This document shows positions 44,332 to 53,282 of a stretch of DNA of 64,000 nucleotides, piece after piece. The translations under genes and the position numbers were made by a program. The DNA comes from Caulobacter sp. SL161. GTDB taxonomy: Bacteria > Pseudomonadota > Alphaproteobacteria > Caulobacterales > Caulobacteraceae. Location: contig NZ_JAPPRA010000001.1 in NCBI RefSeq assembly GCF_026672375.1, positions 3,844,001 through 3,908,000 on the forward strand. Reading direction: 5' to 3'. A model generated the notes under the pieces. The model did no database searches. It saw only the letters and a list, made by a program, of their open reading frames with translations, and had not been told where the DNA came from. Position 1 is the first letter of the stretch. Each line of letters starts with the position of its first letter.

Positions 44332-45326
44332 CACGCCACCCCTCTTTGAACGTCTCCGAGCACATAGCCCATTGATTTTATTGGAAACCATGCTCGCGCA
44401 AGTTCATCGCGAGCGTACCCATTTGCTGGCAAGACAGCCTGCCCTCCAGGGTCATACCGGGCCGGATCGAGGTACTTCCGCACGAAGCTTTCGCCCTGCG
44501 TCTCGCACAGCTTTCGCCGCAGCTCCGGCGGGCCTTCGAAGCGGAAAAGGTCCACGGCAGCCGCAACGACAGCGACGGCTGGCACGAAGTCAGCCCAGCG
44601 CCCGAGCGCAAACCATTCGGCGATCGCCTTCGGCTGGCCGCTCGATCCCCAGGCGGACTTGTCCGCAGCATAGGCCGAGCCCGCAGCGATCAGCCGCTCG
44701 GCTGCCGCGCCAGCGACTAGCTCAGCTCGGATGACCTTGCGCAGCTCCCGCTTGCCCGACCGGCGCAAGCCAACCTCGGGCCACACGCCCCAGAGCGCCC
44801 CCACGACCTGTTCGACAACCTCATCGAGGTCGCGCGCGCATACGCCTGGTGAGGAAGCGATAGCTTCCGAACTACTCTTGTCTTGTCTACTCTTGTCTAG
44901 GGCTGTAAGTGTCTGATTTTCAACGCTTTCAAGGTCGAGAAGTGGCGGGTTCTTTCCGACACCTTCCGACTTCTCCTCGACACCTGCCGACTTCTCCCCG
45001 ACTTCCGCCCGACCTGACCGCGTCGTGACGCCCTTAACCGAGCGCCTCTCGTCCTCGAATTTGGCGTTAGAGATGTAGTGCTCGCCATCGACTTCGAAGC
45101 GGATCAGCTTCCGCTTTTCGATAAGCCGATTGAGGATCGGATTGAGCTTCTGAACGGCGCAGCCGCAATGCCCTGCGATGTAGCCACGATTGTCCTCAAG
45201 CGGGCGCCACGTCAGGTACAAAAGGTCGATGACCGTATTGTAGACCCCACGCTCCTCCAGCGTCATCGACACCATGCCCTGGAGCGCCGCGCCAGGATCT
45301 CGGCGATAGAAGTTCTCGCGCTTCAT
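44331..45326 (-). CDS. DUF1376 (YdaU-like) replication-region protein
   Basis: The 331-residue protein begins MKRENFYRRDPGAALQGMVS; TLEERGVYNTVIDLLYLTWR and AGHCGCAVQKLNPILNRLIE are hallmarks of DUF1376, a winged-helix domain at the N-terminus of prophage replication proteins. The middle is a charged linker and the C-terminus is helical, with a possible DnaA/DnaC-like function unproven. Its ATG overlaps the SNF2 helicase stop (ATGA), so it belongs to the leftward early operon. Confidence 0.8.
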   Translation of the reverse strand: MKRENFYRRDPGAALQGMVSMTLEERGVYNTVIDLLYLTWRPLEDNRGYIAGHCGCAVQKLNPILNRLIEKRKLIRFEVDGEHYISNAKFEDERRSVKGVTTRSGRAEVGEKSAGVEEKSEGVGKNPPLLDLESVENQTLTALDKSRQDKSSSEAIASSPGVCARDLDEVVEQVVGALWGVWPEVGLRRSGKRELRKVIRAELVAGAAAERLIAAGSAYAADKSAWGSSGQPKAIAEWFALGRWADFVPAVAVVAAAVDLFRFEGPPELRRKLCETQGESFVRKYLDPARYDPGGQAVLPANGYARDELARAWFPIKSMGYVLGDVQRGVA

Positions 45327-46966
45327 GCTGCCTCCGACCGGTTGAGGTACCGCTGCACCAGGCTCTGGAGCTTGCTGACATCGCGCGTGACGATGCGCTC
45401 TTCGCCCGGATCGACGATGCCGTGCGCTTGGCTGGCCTTGAGGCCGTTGACGTCCATCATGGGCGGATCGGAGCCATCGACAGCGACGAGGAAGATCGCC
45501 GTCACCGGCTCTGGCCAGCAGGCCTGACCCTCGCGATTGAGACGCCCGATGCACTGCGCATGCATCTGCGGCGACCAATCCAACTCGCCGAAGATGGTGA
45601 CCTTGGCGCGGGCCTGGAGCCCGTCGAGCCCGGCGCCCGAGCGCAGGCTCATGATGAAGATATCGCTCTCTCCAGCCAGGAAACGGCGCTTGGCCTCTTC
45701 CTTGCGCGCTGGCGTCTCGGTACCGGTGTACATCACCGGATTGAGGTCACTCAGCTCGCTCAGCCAGATGTCGTAGACGTCTCGGTGCCAGCCCAGAAGG
45801 ATCAGCGGCTCGCCCGCTTCGGCCACGATCCGAGCGTACTTCGCCACGGCCTTGGCCTTGGCGACGCCCGTGTTGAGCCGCATCATCATGTCCAGCTCGC
45901 GCACGGCCTGACCGCGCTCTTCGAACGTGCCCGTCGAGGCCCGGATAGCCAGCGCGTGCGCCAGGTGCTCGACCCGCTCCAGGGCCTCGACCTCATGGTC
46001 GATCGTCTGGACGATGATGTTGGGCTTTGGCCCCGGCGAGACCTTGCGGATCATCGCATGCTGCTCTCGCAGATACGTGCCCAAAGCCTCAGGATCTTGG
46101 ACTTCCCGGCCGCTACCACACCATTCGCGCGCGAAGTCTTCGTACTCGCCCAGCACCTCAGGGCGGCAGTACTGCATGATGCGCCAGATCTCGTTGCCAT
46201 AGTTGAACACCGGCGTGCCGGTCATCACCATGCGCATCGCCGAGGCTTCGGCTAGACGCAGCGCCGCGACACCCTTCTGGGTGTCGGTTCCGTGCCGCAG
46301 CTCATGCGCCTCGTCGAAGATCACGAGACCGGTCCCGAGCATATCCAGCACGTCCGCCCAGCCCTGGAGCTGGGTGTAGGAGAACACCCGCACATCGCAC
46401 GGCGGCAGCGGGTAGGGCTTCGTTGTCGAAATGACGTGCGGTTCGAGCGTCGTGAACTCGCGCAGCTTCTGAGCCCACTGGCCTCGCAGGTGCGTCGGGC
46501 AGACGACGGTCGCCGGCAGCGCGCCGGGCAACAGGCACGCCCCGCCGCCGGTATAGGTCTTGCCCAGCCCCATCTCGTCGCCGACCAGCACGCCGCCAAA
46601 CCGCCGCACCATCTCGATTGCGCGCGCCTGGTGCGCCCGGATCTCTTGGCCAGGACGCAGGCCCGCGAGCAGCGTCGGCTGATAGTCCGGCGCCAGGATG
46701 GCGGCCATTTCGTCCTGCACCCGCACGAACGCCGTTCGTCGCCGCTCCAGCTCGGCCAGATCACCGGCAGAGGCCTGCAAGGGGTAGCGCTGCAAGAACC
46801 AACTCACGTCGGCCGAAGTCGCCTCATTGGCCGGCAACTTGAACGGCCCGGCCGAGGCCTTGGGCACGCTAGGGAAGATCGCCTTGAGCTTGATAGCAAC
46901 GTGGGGCTCGACGTCCTCAAGCACCCAGCATTCGCCAGCGCGCGCCAGCTTTCCATAGGTCCTCAC
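45323..46966 (-). CDS. SNF2-type DEAD/DEAH helicase
   Basis: The 547-residue protein has helicase superfamily 2 motifs: I in VLVGDEMGLGKTYTG, II LVIFDEAHELRHG, III VMTGTPVFN and VI SPQMHAQCIGRLNREGQ. It fits phage SNF2 helicases found with replication nucleases. It probably remodels or unwinds DNA during phage replication. It overlaps genes on both sides. A palindrome copy lies at codons 77-81. Confidence 0.92.
   Translation of the reverse strand: MRTYGKLARAGECWVLEDVEPHVAIKLKAIFPSVPKASAGPFKLPANEATSADVSWFLQRYPLQASAGDLAELERRRTAFVRVQDEMAAILAPDYQPTLLAGLRPGQEIRAHQARAIEMVRRFGGVLVGDEMGLGKTYTGGGACLLPGALPATVVCPTHLRGQWAQKLREFTTLEPHVISTTKPYPLPPCDVRVFSYTQLQGWADVLDMLGTGLVIFDEAHELRHGTDTQKGVAALRLAEASAMRMVMTGTPVFNYGNEIWRIMQYCRPEVLGEYEDFAREWCGSGREVQDPEALGTYLREQHAMIRKVSPGPKPNIIVQTIDHEVEALERVEHLAHALAIRASTGTFEERGQAVRELDMMMRLNTGVAKAKAVAKYARIVAEAGEPLILLGWHRDVYDIWLSELSDLNPVMYTGTETPARKEEAKRRFLAGESDIFIMSLRSGAGLDGLQARAKVTIFGELDWSPQMHAQCIGRLNREGQACWPEPVTAIFLVAVDGSDPPMMDVNGLKASQAHGIVDPGEERIVTRDVSKLQSLVQRYLNRSEAA
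46726..46738. repeat. 13-bp palindrome CGAACGSCGTTCG, copy 8
   Basis: Exact copy in the SNF2 helicase gene, read as R-T-A-F. This is the third reading frame relative to the palindrome. Confidence 0.88.
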
Positions 46967-47163
46967 GCGACCCTCCCATCCGGGCCGATGCCGCGCTCGC
47001 GCCGCAAACGGATGAGCCTCAGCCGCGCTTCGCGCACGGTTAGGATACGCCCGTCTGGCACTGGGTCAGGCCGCCCCGCCCATGCCGCCAACAAGCGCTC
47101 ATCGGCGGTGAGGCCCGGCGGGACCACGACCGGGATTGGCCGAAAGAACTGCACGCTCCTCAT
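46963..47163 (-). CDS. Small hypothetical phage protein
   Basis: The 66-residue basic protein (MRSVQFFRPIPVVVPPGLTA) contains an RRERGIGP end. It overlaps the SNF2 helicase start and the upstream gene stop by four bases each, so it is a true operon member. No domain is recognised. Confidence 0.65.
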   Translation of the reverse strand: MRSVQFFRPIPVVVPPGLTADERLLAAWAGRPDPVPDGRILTVREARLRLIRLRRERGIGPDGRVA

Positions 47164-47438
47164 GGCGCCGACACCAGAGGCGCCAGCGGCAAGAGCCTAC
47201 CCTCGCGAAAGGCTTCGATCAGACGCTCGGCGAGATCGCACATAGCGTCCTCACCATGCATGGCGACACCCTCATCCCAGGCCTCTCGCACCCGCTCAGC
47301 CGCCCGATCCCCAAACCAGATCGCCTGAAGCCGCCTAGACGCGTCGATCCAACGCAGCGCCACGCCATAGTCGACGCCCGCCGCCAGCGCGGCCCCGTAA
47401 ACCGGAAAGCTGACAGACTTCGGATCAATCACAGCCAA
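47160..47438 (-). CDS. Small hypothetical phage protein
   Basis: The 92-residue protein (MAVIDPKSVSFPVYGAALAA) is helical with a conserved-looking GVDYGVALRWIDASRRLQAI segment. It overlaps both neighbours by a few bases. No family is recognised; an association with the nuclease next to it is inferred from coupling. Confidence 0.65.
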   Translation of the reverse strand: MAVIDPKSVSFPVYGAALAAGVDYGVALRWIDASRRLQAIWFGDRAAERVREAWDEGVAMHGEDAMCDLAERLIEAFREGRLLPLAPLVSAP

Positions 47439-47791
47439 GCCTCCCCGAGGTTGACCACAGCCACCGGCTTGCCGCCGATCGTGGCGGGCAGAATGATGCT
47501 CCGGCCGGTGGCCAGCACGATCCCTTCGACGGCGGCATGCTCGGCATAGCGCTGCAACTGCCGTTCGATCTTTGCCCGGACCGCGCCATGGACCTTGGCC
47601 TCGACGACAAACCGGCCATCAATCAGCCAGTCAGGCCGATCACGCCCGCTTAGGCGATGTTCACGAGAGATCGCTACGCCCGGAAACGCCGCGCGCAGAT
47701 GCGCGTCGATCGCCAACTGGCAGTCACTTTCGCGCTTGAGGGGAAAACACCCGCGACCGAGCACCCTGGCGACTTCACCGACACTCACCAT
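47429..47791 (-). CDS. PD-(D/E)XK-fold nuclease (VRR-NUC-like)
   Basis: The 120-residue protein carries a compact nuclease signature: an early Asp/Gln helix (CQLAIDAHLRAAFP), then DRPDWLIDGRFVVEAKVHGA, giving the PD and E-x-K active site. The helix after it (IERQLQRYAEHAA) is typical for the fold. Together with the SNF2 helicase three genes away it matches the VRR-NUC/helicase pairs of phage replication. It may instead be a restriction nuclease partner of the adjacent methylase. Confidence 0.7.
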   Translation of the reverse strand: MVSVGEVARVLGRGCFPLKRESDCQLAIDAHLRAAFPGVAISREHRLSGRDRPDWLIDGRFVVEAKVHGAVRAKIERQLQRYAEHAAVEGIVLATGRSIILPATIGGKPVAVVNLGEAWL

Positions 47792-47795
47792 GACC

Positions 47796-50333
47796 TTACG
47801 CGGCCTCCGTCGCTGGAGCTGGACGCTCGCCGATGAGGTCGAAAAGGGTCGGCGTCGCCATCTCGCGCGCCATCGCCTCGACGTGCTTCACGCCGTCCAG
47901 GAAATAGGCGGGGTTCAGCTCGTTCGCGCATCCGCGCCGGCCAAGCTTGATCGCCCGGAAGGGCACGGTCATCAGCCCGCCGAACGGATCGAACACCATC
48001 TCGCCGGGCATGCTGAACTGCGTGATCAGACGATCGACGATGTCGAACGGCAGCGGACAGAGATGTTTCTCAGCGCCCTTCTGAGCCTGTACCGTGTTGA
48101 GCGACAGCATCTGAGCCACGTCGGTCCAGACATCATCGTGCCAGGAATGCGGCGGCAGCAGCATGAACGTCGGCGGCAAACGGCCGACCGCCGTTAGCGC
48201 CTCGCCGATCTGGACATGGTGCTCGAAGTCATAAAGCCGCTGGAGGTTGAAGCCCTTCCAGAGGCGGTAGACCTGATCGGCGTCTTCGAACTTGGCCCAT
48301 TCCTCGGGCGCGACGAGACGATCACCGGCCGAGCGCATGAGGTGATGCGCATCGAGCTGCCAGCGCGCCCGCGTGTAGCTGTCCTTGTCCTTGGCCACCG
48401 GCAGATCGGCATAGCCGTTGGAGCGATCCGAGGGCGGCTTGCGGAACAGCAGAACCTTCTCGGGCAGCCCCGCGCCCATGCGCGAGCCGTCCTTGCACTG
48501 CTCCGACCAGCCCAACCGATAGGTCTGGTTGTTCTCGCGCACCACGTCCGTCAGGTTGGTCTTCTCGCCGAGATAGGCGAAGCCATGGCGCCGGAAAGCC
48601 ACGCGGCAGTCGTCGGCGAACGGATAGACGGTCTGGAAGCCCAGCCCCGTCATGCCGCCCGGCACGATCCGATCCTTGACGTGAATGGCCGCCACGCGCC
48701 CAGGCTGCAGGACTCTGAGCAGCTCCGGCACCAGATAGTCCATCTGCTGCCAAAAGTGCTCGTTGTCGTCGGTGTGGCCAAAGTCGGCGTAGTTGGGCGA
48801 ATACTCGTACTGCGTCGAGAATGGGATCGACGTGACGATCAGGTCGACGCTGCTATCGGCCATGCGGCGCGTCTCGCGCACGGTGTCGTCATTGACCAGA
48901 CGATAGCCCTCGTCCTCGACGACGATCCGATCCTTGACGCCCATGGCGCGCGTCAGGACCCCAGCCATGTCGGCGTTCGACAGGCCATAGTTTCGAATGA
49001 TCGCGCTCATGGTTGCGGCCATCTCCTCGTGCTGAGCCCATTTTTCCTGAAGGTTCCGCAGCACCGCGCACTCGCTCTCGGCGTAGATCACGTGGATCTC
49101 GACAGGATGCTGCTGAAGGAACCGCTGGATGCGGTGAATGGCCTGGATGAAGTCGTTGAACTTGAAGCCGATGCCCAGGAACACGGCCTTGTGGCAGTGA
49201 CGCTGGAAGTTACAGCCCGACCCGGCGATGACCGGTTTCGCCGCGAGGTAGGGGAACCAGCCGTCGCTGAAATGCACGATGGCGTCTTCGCGAGCGTCGG
49301 GATCTTGCGCGCCATAGACGCTGACGCATTGCGGAACGGCCACCTCGATCGCCGCGCGCTCGGCCTCCAGGTCATGCCAGAGGATGTAGCGCTCGTCCGG
49401 ATCGGAGCGCAGGATCTCGCACATCTTCAGAACGCGAGCCTCAAGCGTGTCGCGCTTGACCTTGCTGGCGCCGACGATGCCGTGAGCGTCGTCCTGAAAC
49501 AGACGATGCTGCCCGCTCTTCTCGACACCCGCCGCGCGGTGATCGACCGGCACCTCGTGATAGATCACCTTCAGCTCGGGAAGGGCGTAACCCTCGTCGC
49601 TGAACCCCAGGTCTGACGGGCGCTGCACAAACAGCCCCCAACTGGCGACCCAGAGCCAGAACTCCTGCTCCTTGTGCGGATGCAGGGTCAGATTGTCGGC
49701 GTTCTCGCTGTCGCGCTTGAAGAACCGCGTCTTGGCCTGACCCACATCCATCACGCCGAGGAAGGCCGAGTAGGCCAGCAGCTCGATGTGATCGTTCGGC
49801 GATGGCGTGGCGGTGCCAACGAAGCGATAGGCGACCTTGTCGAACAACCGCATGAACTCGCGGAAGGTCTTGCTGCCGCCAAAGCCGCGAAGGCATGAGG
49901 CCTCGTCGAGGCAGGCCACAGAGAAGTGGTTCGGGTCCAGCTTGCCGTCGCGCACCGTCTCGTAGTTCGTCAGATAGATCCCGCGAGGGTCTGTCGCCTC
50001 TTCGATGCGGCGGATGAACGTCACGTCGATGCCCAGCATCGCCGCGTCCTTGCGGAACTCCTGACGCACGCCGAGCGGCATCACGATCAAGGCCCGCCCG
50101 CCGACCAGGTCGCGCATGATCCGCGCGATTTCCAACTGCATCACGCTCTTGCCCAGGCCAAAGGCGGCGAAGATGGCCGCGCGCCCCCGCCAGACCGCCC
50201 ATCGCACGATCGCGCGCTGGTGTGGCTTCAGCAGCGGGTGGATGACCTCATCGCCGATCTCGAACCCGCATCGCGGCGCGGGCGGCACCTTGGCGGCCAG
50301 GAAGGCGTCATAGTCGCGAACGGCGTTCGTCAT
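47796..50333 (-). CDS. Helicase-like ATPase fused to a DNA methylase (beta-type N4/N6)
   Basis: The 845-residue protein joins two enzymes. The N-terminal half (about 30-450) has a Walker A-type FGLGKS (58-63), DEAS (143-146), GTATPS and a late IHRIQR motif of SNF2/DEAD ATPases. The C-terminal half is an amino-methyltransferase with the catalytic SIPF (502-505) and, far downstream, the AdoMet motif FDPFGG (781-786) followed by ANELNP. That order defines the beta class, to which host CcrM belongs. It is immediately downstream of the C5 methyltransferase. Confidence 0.88.
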   Translation of the reverse strand: MTNAVRDYDAFLAAKVPPAPRCGFEIGDEVIHPLLKPHQRAIVRWAVWRGRAAIFAAFGLGKSVMQLEIARIMRDLVGGRALIVMPLGVRQEFRKDAAMLGIDVTFIRRIEEATDPRGIYLTNYETVRDGKLDPNHFSVACLDEASCLRGFGGSKTFREFMRLFDKVAYRFVGTATPSPNDHIELLAYSAFLGVMDVGQAKTRFFKRDSENADNLTLHPHKEQEFWLWVASWGLFVQRPSDLGFSDEGYALPELKVIYHEVPVDHRAAGVEKSGQHRLFQDDAHGIVGASKVKRDTLEARVLKMCEILRSDPDERYILWHDLEAERAAIEVAVPQCVSVYGAQDPDAREDAIVHFSDGWFPYLAAKPVIAGSGCNFQRHCHKAVFLGIGFKFNDFIQAIHRIQRFLQQHPVEIHVIYAESECAVLRNLQEKWAQHEEMAATMSAIIRNYGLSNADMAGVLTRAMGVKDRIVVEDEGYRLVNDDTVRETRRMADSSVDLIVTSIPFSTQYEYSPNYADFGHTDDNEHFWQQMDYLVPELLRVLQPGRVAAIHVKDRIVPGGMTGLGFQTVYPFADDCRVAFRRHGFAYLGEKTNLTDVVRENNQTYRLGWSEQCKDGSRMGAGLPEKVLLFRKPPSDRSNGYADLPVAKDKDSYTRARWQLDAHHLMRSAGDRLVAPEEWAKFEDADQVYRLWKGFNLQRLYDFEHHVQIGEALTAVGRLPPTFMLLPPHSWHDDVWTDVAQMLSLNTVQAQKGAEKHLCPLPFDIVDRLITQFSMPGEMVFDPFGGLMTVPFRAIKLGRRGCANELNPAYFLDGVKHVEAMAREMATPTLFDLIGERPAPATEAA
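50317..50329. repeat. 13-bp palindrome CGAACGSCGTTCG, copy 9
   Basis: Exact copy starting four bases inside the ATG of the helicase-methylase gene (codons 2-6, N-A-V-R). It could overlap the ribosome entry region. Confidence 0.88.
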
Positions 50334-52387
50334 GCCACCACCCGCACGTCTTCGGCCTCAAGCGGCAGGTTGGCGCGGATGAACGGCGCGGCGGCGATCG
50401 GCGACACGCTGTTGCCGATCAGGCGCGTCTCGTCGGTCTTGGTGACAGGCTCGACCTTGCCGGTCGCGAAGTCGATCCGGCGATCGGTGCGATACGCCTT
50501 CGGGAAGCCCTGCGCCGCCGCCAGTTCGCGCGGCGTCAGCATGCGCATGCCGATGTCAGTGATCTGCATCAGCTCGCCACGCACATAGACCAGACCAAAG
50601 CGCGCGCGCGACGTGACGCTGTGGAGCGGATCACGAAGATCCTGACCCTCGGCGGTACCGTAGTATTTGACGAGGAACGCGCTCAGGCGATCCGAGATCG
50701 GAGCCCCGCCCTCAGCCAGCGGCATTTGCAGCAGATAGTGATGGTTGCCGCCGGCCGTGATCGTCTTGGCCGGTTGCTCGGGATCACCTTCACCGCCGGC
50801 CGTATTCGACGTGTAGGCATGAGACAGCATCGCCGTCACCAGCCGCTGAGTGCAGCCCTTGCTGACGATGGTCGAGACCGGGTCAACCATATCGCGCCCG
50901 ACCATGTCGGTATTGGCCTGTTCCATGTAGGCCGACACTACGCCCAGCGGCACTGCGCCACCGGGCCGCACGTTGAAGCTGTTGGCCGTCACAGTCGGCA
51001 TCGGATCTTCGAGGCCCGATCCCGTCGCGCCCGCGCGGAACTTGGTGAGGAACTGGGTCACCAGCCCATGGCGCGGCGCGCCCGCCATCACGGTATGCAG
51101 CGGCTCGCCAGGATCTTCCCCGATACTGTTCTCGCTGAACTTGGTCAGATAGGCCGCCGTCACACAGCGATCGGCCTTGCCGATCACCGTGCCCAGCGGA
51201 TCATCCAGTCCGCGCGGCGGACTTTGACCGGCCCGCGACCCGCACCCCACAATCGCCCCACCCATCAGCGTCGGCTGGACCAGAGCCAGCTCACCCCGAT
51301 GCGCGGCGGTCACCGTGCGCAGAGGATCTTGCGGGTCATAGAACCGGCCCTCGCCATGATGCGTCAGCGGCGTCACAAACGGACCGGCCGCCATCTCAGG
51401 CCGGACCAGGGCGAACGCGCCGCCGCGCGGATAGGCCGTGATGGTCCGCAGCGGATCGTCGATGTCGTGAACGCGCTCGTGCGACCAGTTCTGGATCGGC
51501 ACGATGAACGGGTCGCCCGAGGCGATGACGTAGCGCATCACCCCCTTGGCGATGCGCGCCAGGGTCGCCTCTTCCAACGGCCGCTTGGCCCGGATGCCCC
51601 GCTCGCGGCATTCCGCCTGCGTCAGGAAGATCGACGGGCACGGCAGCGAGAAGTCGATGCAGTCGGCGGCCGGAACATAGGGCTTGAGCCCCTTGCTCTT
51701 GGCCACCTTGCGCGGCGCATGCGTCGGCTCAGGCCACACGATCGGCTGGCCATCGCGGCGCGCGATCAGGATCAGCCGCTTACGCGTGGTCGGGGCGCCG
51801 AAGTCGGCGGCGATCCAATCGACCTTGTACTCGACCACATAGCCGCATTGACGCAGCCGCTTGCACCAAAGACCGAACGTCTCGCCCTTCCGCGCCGGAT
51901 CGGGCCGCTGGACACCCTTGTCGTCCGGCGGCAGCAGCGGCCCCCAGTCGACGAACTCTTCGACGTTTTCGAGGAAGATCACGTCGGGCGCGAGATCGCC
52001 GAGCAGCTTGGCGACCTTGACCACCACCCAAGCCAGACCCCGCACGCGCGGGCTCACAGGCGCGCTGCCCTTGGCCTTGCTGAAATGGCGACAGTCGGGC
52101 GAGGCCCAGAAAGACCGCCACTTCACGCCCGGCCGGATCACGGTCGGATCAATGTCGAACACGTCGGCGATGAAGTGTTCGGTCTCGGGGCAGTTGAACA
52201 TGTGGACGCCGATGGCGACCGCGTTGTGGTTCAAGGCCACATCGGGGTGACGGCCGAGCGCTAGGCGATAGGCCTCAGACGACCCGCCGGCCCCTGCGAA
52301 GTAAACCACGTCGATGGGGCGCGCGGGCGCATCATTGGCTGGCGCGATATAGGCGGAGCGCTCAGCCATCGGCGCCGACCAGCTCAC
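50330..52387 (-). CDS. C5-cytosine DNA methyltransferase with internal repeats
   Basis: The 685-residue protein has C5-MTase motifs: AdoMet motif I in VVYFAGAGGSSEAYRLALG (about 28-46), the catalytic cysteine in ASPDCRHFSKAKG (Cys99), ENVEE (140-144), and RLIGNSVSP near the end. The long middle (about 310-620) carries eight copies of a short D/E-P-x2-T-(V/I) unit (DPLRTITA, DPLRTVTA, DPMPTVTA and so on) that probably shape target recognition. No cognate restriction enzyme is certain, so it is likely an orphan that protects phage DNA. It overlaps the next gene by four bases. Confidence 0.92.
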   Translation of the reverse strand: MSWSAPMAERSAYIAPANDAPARPIDVVYFAGAGGSSEAYRLALGRHPDVALNHNAVAIGVHMFNCPETEHFIADVFDIDPTVIRPGVKWRSFWASPDCRHFSKAKGSAPVSPRVRGLAWVVVKVAKLLGDLAPDVIFLENVEEFVDWGPLLPPDDKGVQRPDPARKGETFGLWCKRLRQCGYVVEYKVDWIAADFGAPTTRKRLILIARRDGQPIVWPEPTHAPRKVAKSKGLKPYVPAADCIDFSLPCPSIFLTQAECRERGIRAKRPLEEATLARIAKGVMRYVIASGDPFIVPIQNWSHERVHDIDDPLRTITAYPRGGAFALVRPEMAAGPFVTPLTHHGEGRFYDPQDPLRTVTAAHRGELALVQPTLMGGAIVGCGSRAGQSPPRGLDDPLGTVIGKADRCVTAAYLTKFSENSIGEDPGEPLHTVMAGAPRHGLVTQFLTKFRAGATGSGLEDPMPTVTANSFNVRPGGAVPLGVVSAYMEQANTDMVGRDMVDPVSTIVSKGCTQRLVTAMLSHAYTSNTAGGEGDPEQPAKTITAGGNHHYLLQMPLAEGGAPISDRLSAFLVKYYGTAEGQDLRDPLHSVTSRARFGLVYVRGELMQITDIGMRMLTPRELAAAQGFPKAYRTDRRIDFATGKVEPVTKTDETRLIGNSVSPIAAAPFIRANLPLEAEDVRVVA

Positions 52388-52877
52388 GCCCCATCGGGCT
52401 GAGGCGCCAAGCGAAACGGCCAGTCCTCAGACGACGCGAGACGACAACGCCCCGACTTTCCAGCCCAGGCAGAAGACGGCCGATCTTGTTGGAGCCGACG
52501 GCAAGCCGCGTCACCAGCTCGGAGATGGCGATGTCCGGCAGCTTGCGGCGGTTGTCGCGATGGTCCTGGTCGGCCTCGGCCAGCAGGTTGAGCACCCTCA
52601 GGCTGACATCATCGAGATCGCGCATCCGCAGGCGAGGCTTGGTGACGGGCGCGGCAAAATCGGGCCGGTAGTCCGGATCGCAGGCCAGGCGGACGTCGTG
52701 AACCGATCGGCCGACCATCTCGGCGCAAGCCTGCCAACTGGCGCGCACCGTGCGGCGACGCTCGCGCACCATGTCCATCTCGTAGCGCTCAATCCGACTG
52801 CGCGGCAGCACGCCCACATCCGAAAGCGCGCCACCAGCCGTTCTCAGCGCCGAAGCCGTATGACCCCCTCGCGACAT
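52362..52877 (-). CDS. Winged-helix DNA-binding protein, hypothetical
   Basis: The 171-residue basic protein ends with a winged-helix-like region (about 105-165: ISELVTRLAVGSNKIGRLLP and GVVVSRRLRTGRFAWRLSP). The N-terminal part is arginine-rich. No named family is recognised. It is tightly coupled to the methyltransferase gene downstream and could regulate the leftward early operon. Confidence 0.65.
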   Translation of the reverse strand: MSRGGHTASALRTAGGALSDVGVLPRSRIERYEMDMVRERRRTVRASWQACAEMVGRSVHDVRLACDPDYRPDFAAPVTKPRLRMRDLDDVSLRVLNLLAEADQDHRDNRRKLPDIAISELVTRLAVGSNKIGRLLPGLESRGVVVSRRLRTGRFAWRLSPMGRELVGADG

Positions 52878-53282
52878 CTAGTCCTCCATCCCCATGCGTT
52901 GGCGGCTCGCAGCCGCTTGAGCCGCGCCCTGTTCGATCAGAAAGTCGGTGAAAGCCTTCGCGTCGGCGGCCAGGCCCGCGGCGAACGCCGTTCGGGTGCT
53001 TGCACCCCCATCGACCCAGAGGCGCGCCCGCTCCAGAAACGACTTGGCCCAACGAGCCCGGATATCCCCGCGCTCGACGGGAAAGTTGTCGCCGGTCAGG
53101 CCGCGCAGGCTGTTGGCGAAGTCGTAGGGCGTCTCGGAAGGCGCATCGAAGGCCTTGATCGCGAACTCGAACATCGTGATCCAAGCCCGGCGATCAGGCG
53201 AACGGCGTTCGGGCGCCCTCGGAACCGATCGACGCGGCAGGCCGCTCACATAGCCAGACGAGCGTGAAGGGTAACGGCTCAT
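52878..53282 (-). CDS. Hypothetical early phage protein
   Basis: The 134-residue protein begins MSRYPSRSSGYVSGLPRRSV, has a basic N-terminus and a helical core (FEFAIKAFDAPSETPYDFAN, FTDFLIEQGAAQAAAS). No domain is recognised. The start overlaps the upstream stop by ATGA. It is the only gene with two exact palindrome copies. Confidence 0.6.
   Translation of the reverse strand: MSRYPSRSSGYVSGLPRRSVPRAPERRSPDRRAWITMFEFAIKAFDAPSETPYDFANSLRGLTGDNFPVERGDIRARWAKSFLERARLWVDGGASTRTAFAAGLAADAKAFTDFLIEQGAAQAAASRQRMGMED
52982..52994. repeat. 13-bp palindrome CGAACGSCGTTCG, copy 10
   Basis: Exact copy in the 3' half of the 52878-53282 gene, read as R-T-A-F. Confidence 0.88.
53199..53211. repeat. 13-bp palindrome CGAACGSCGTTCG, copy 11
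   Basis: Exact copy in the 5' part of the same gene, read as E-R-R-S and only 205 bases from copy 10. Confidence 0.88.

Noticed and set aside
47429-52387. A complete restriction-modification system
   Set aside because: The nuclease fits a replication nuclease as well, and the two methylases are of different types; evidence for restriction is not enough.
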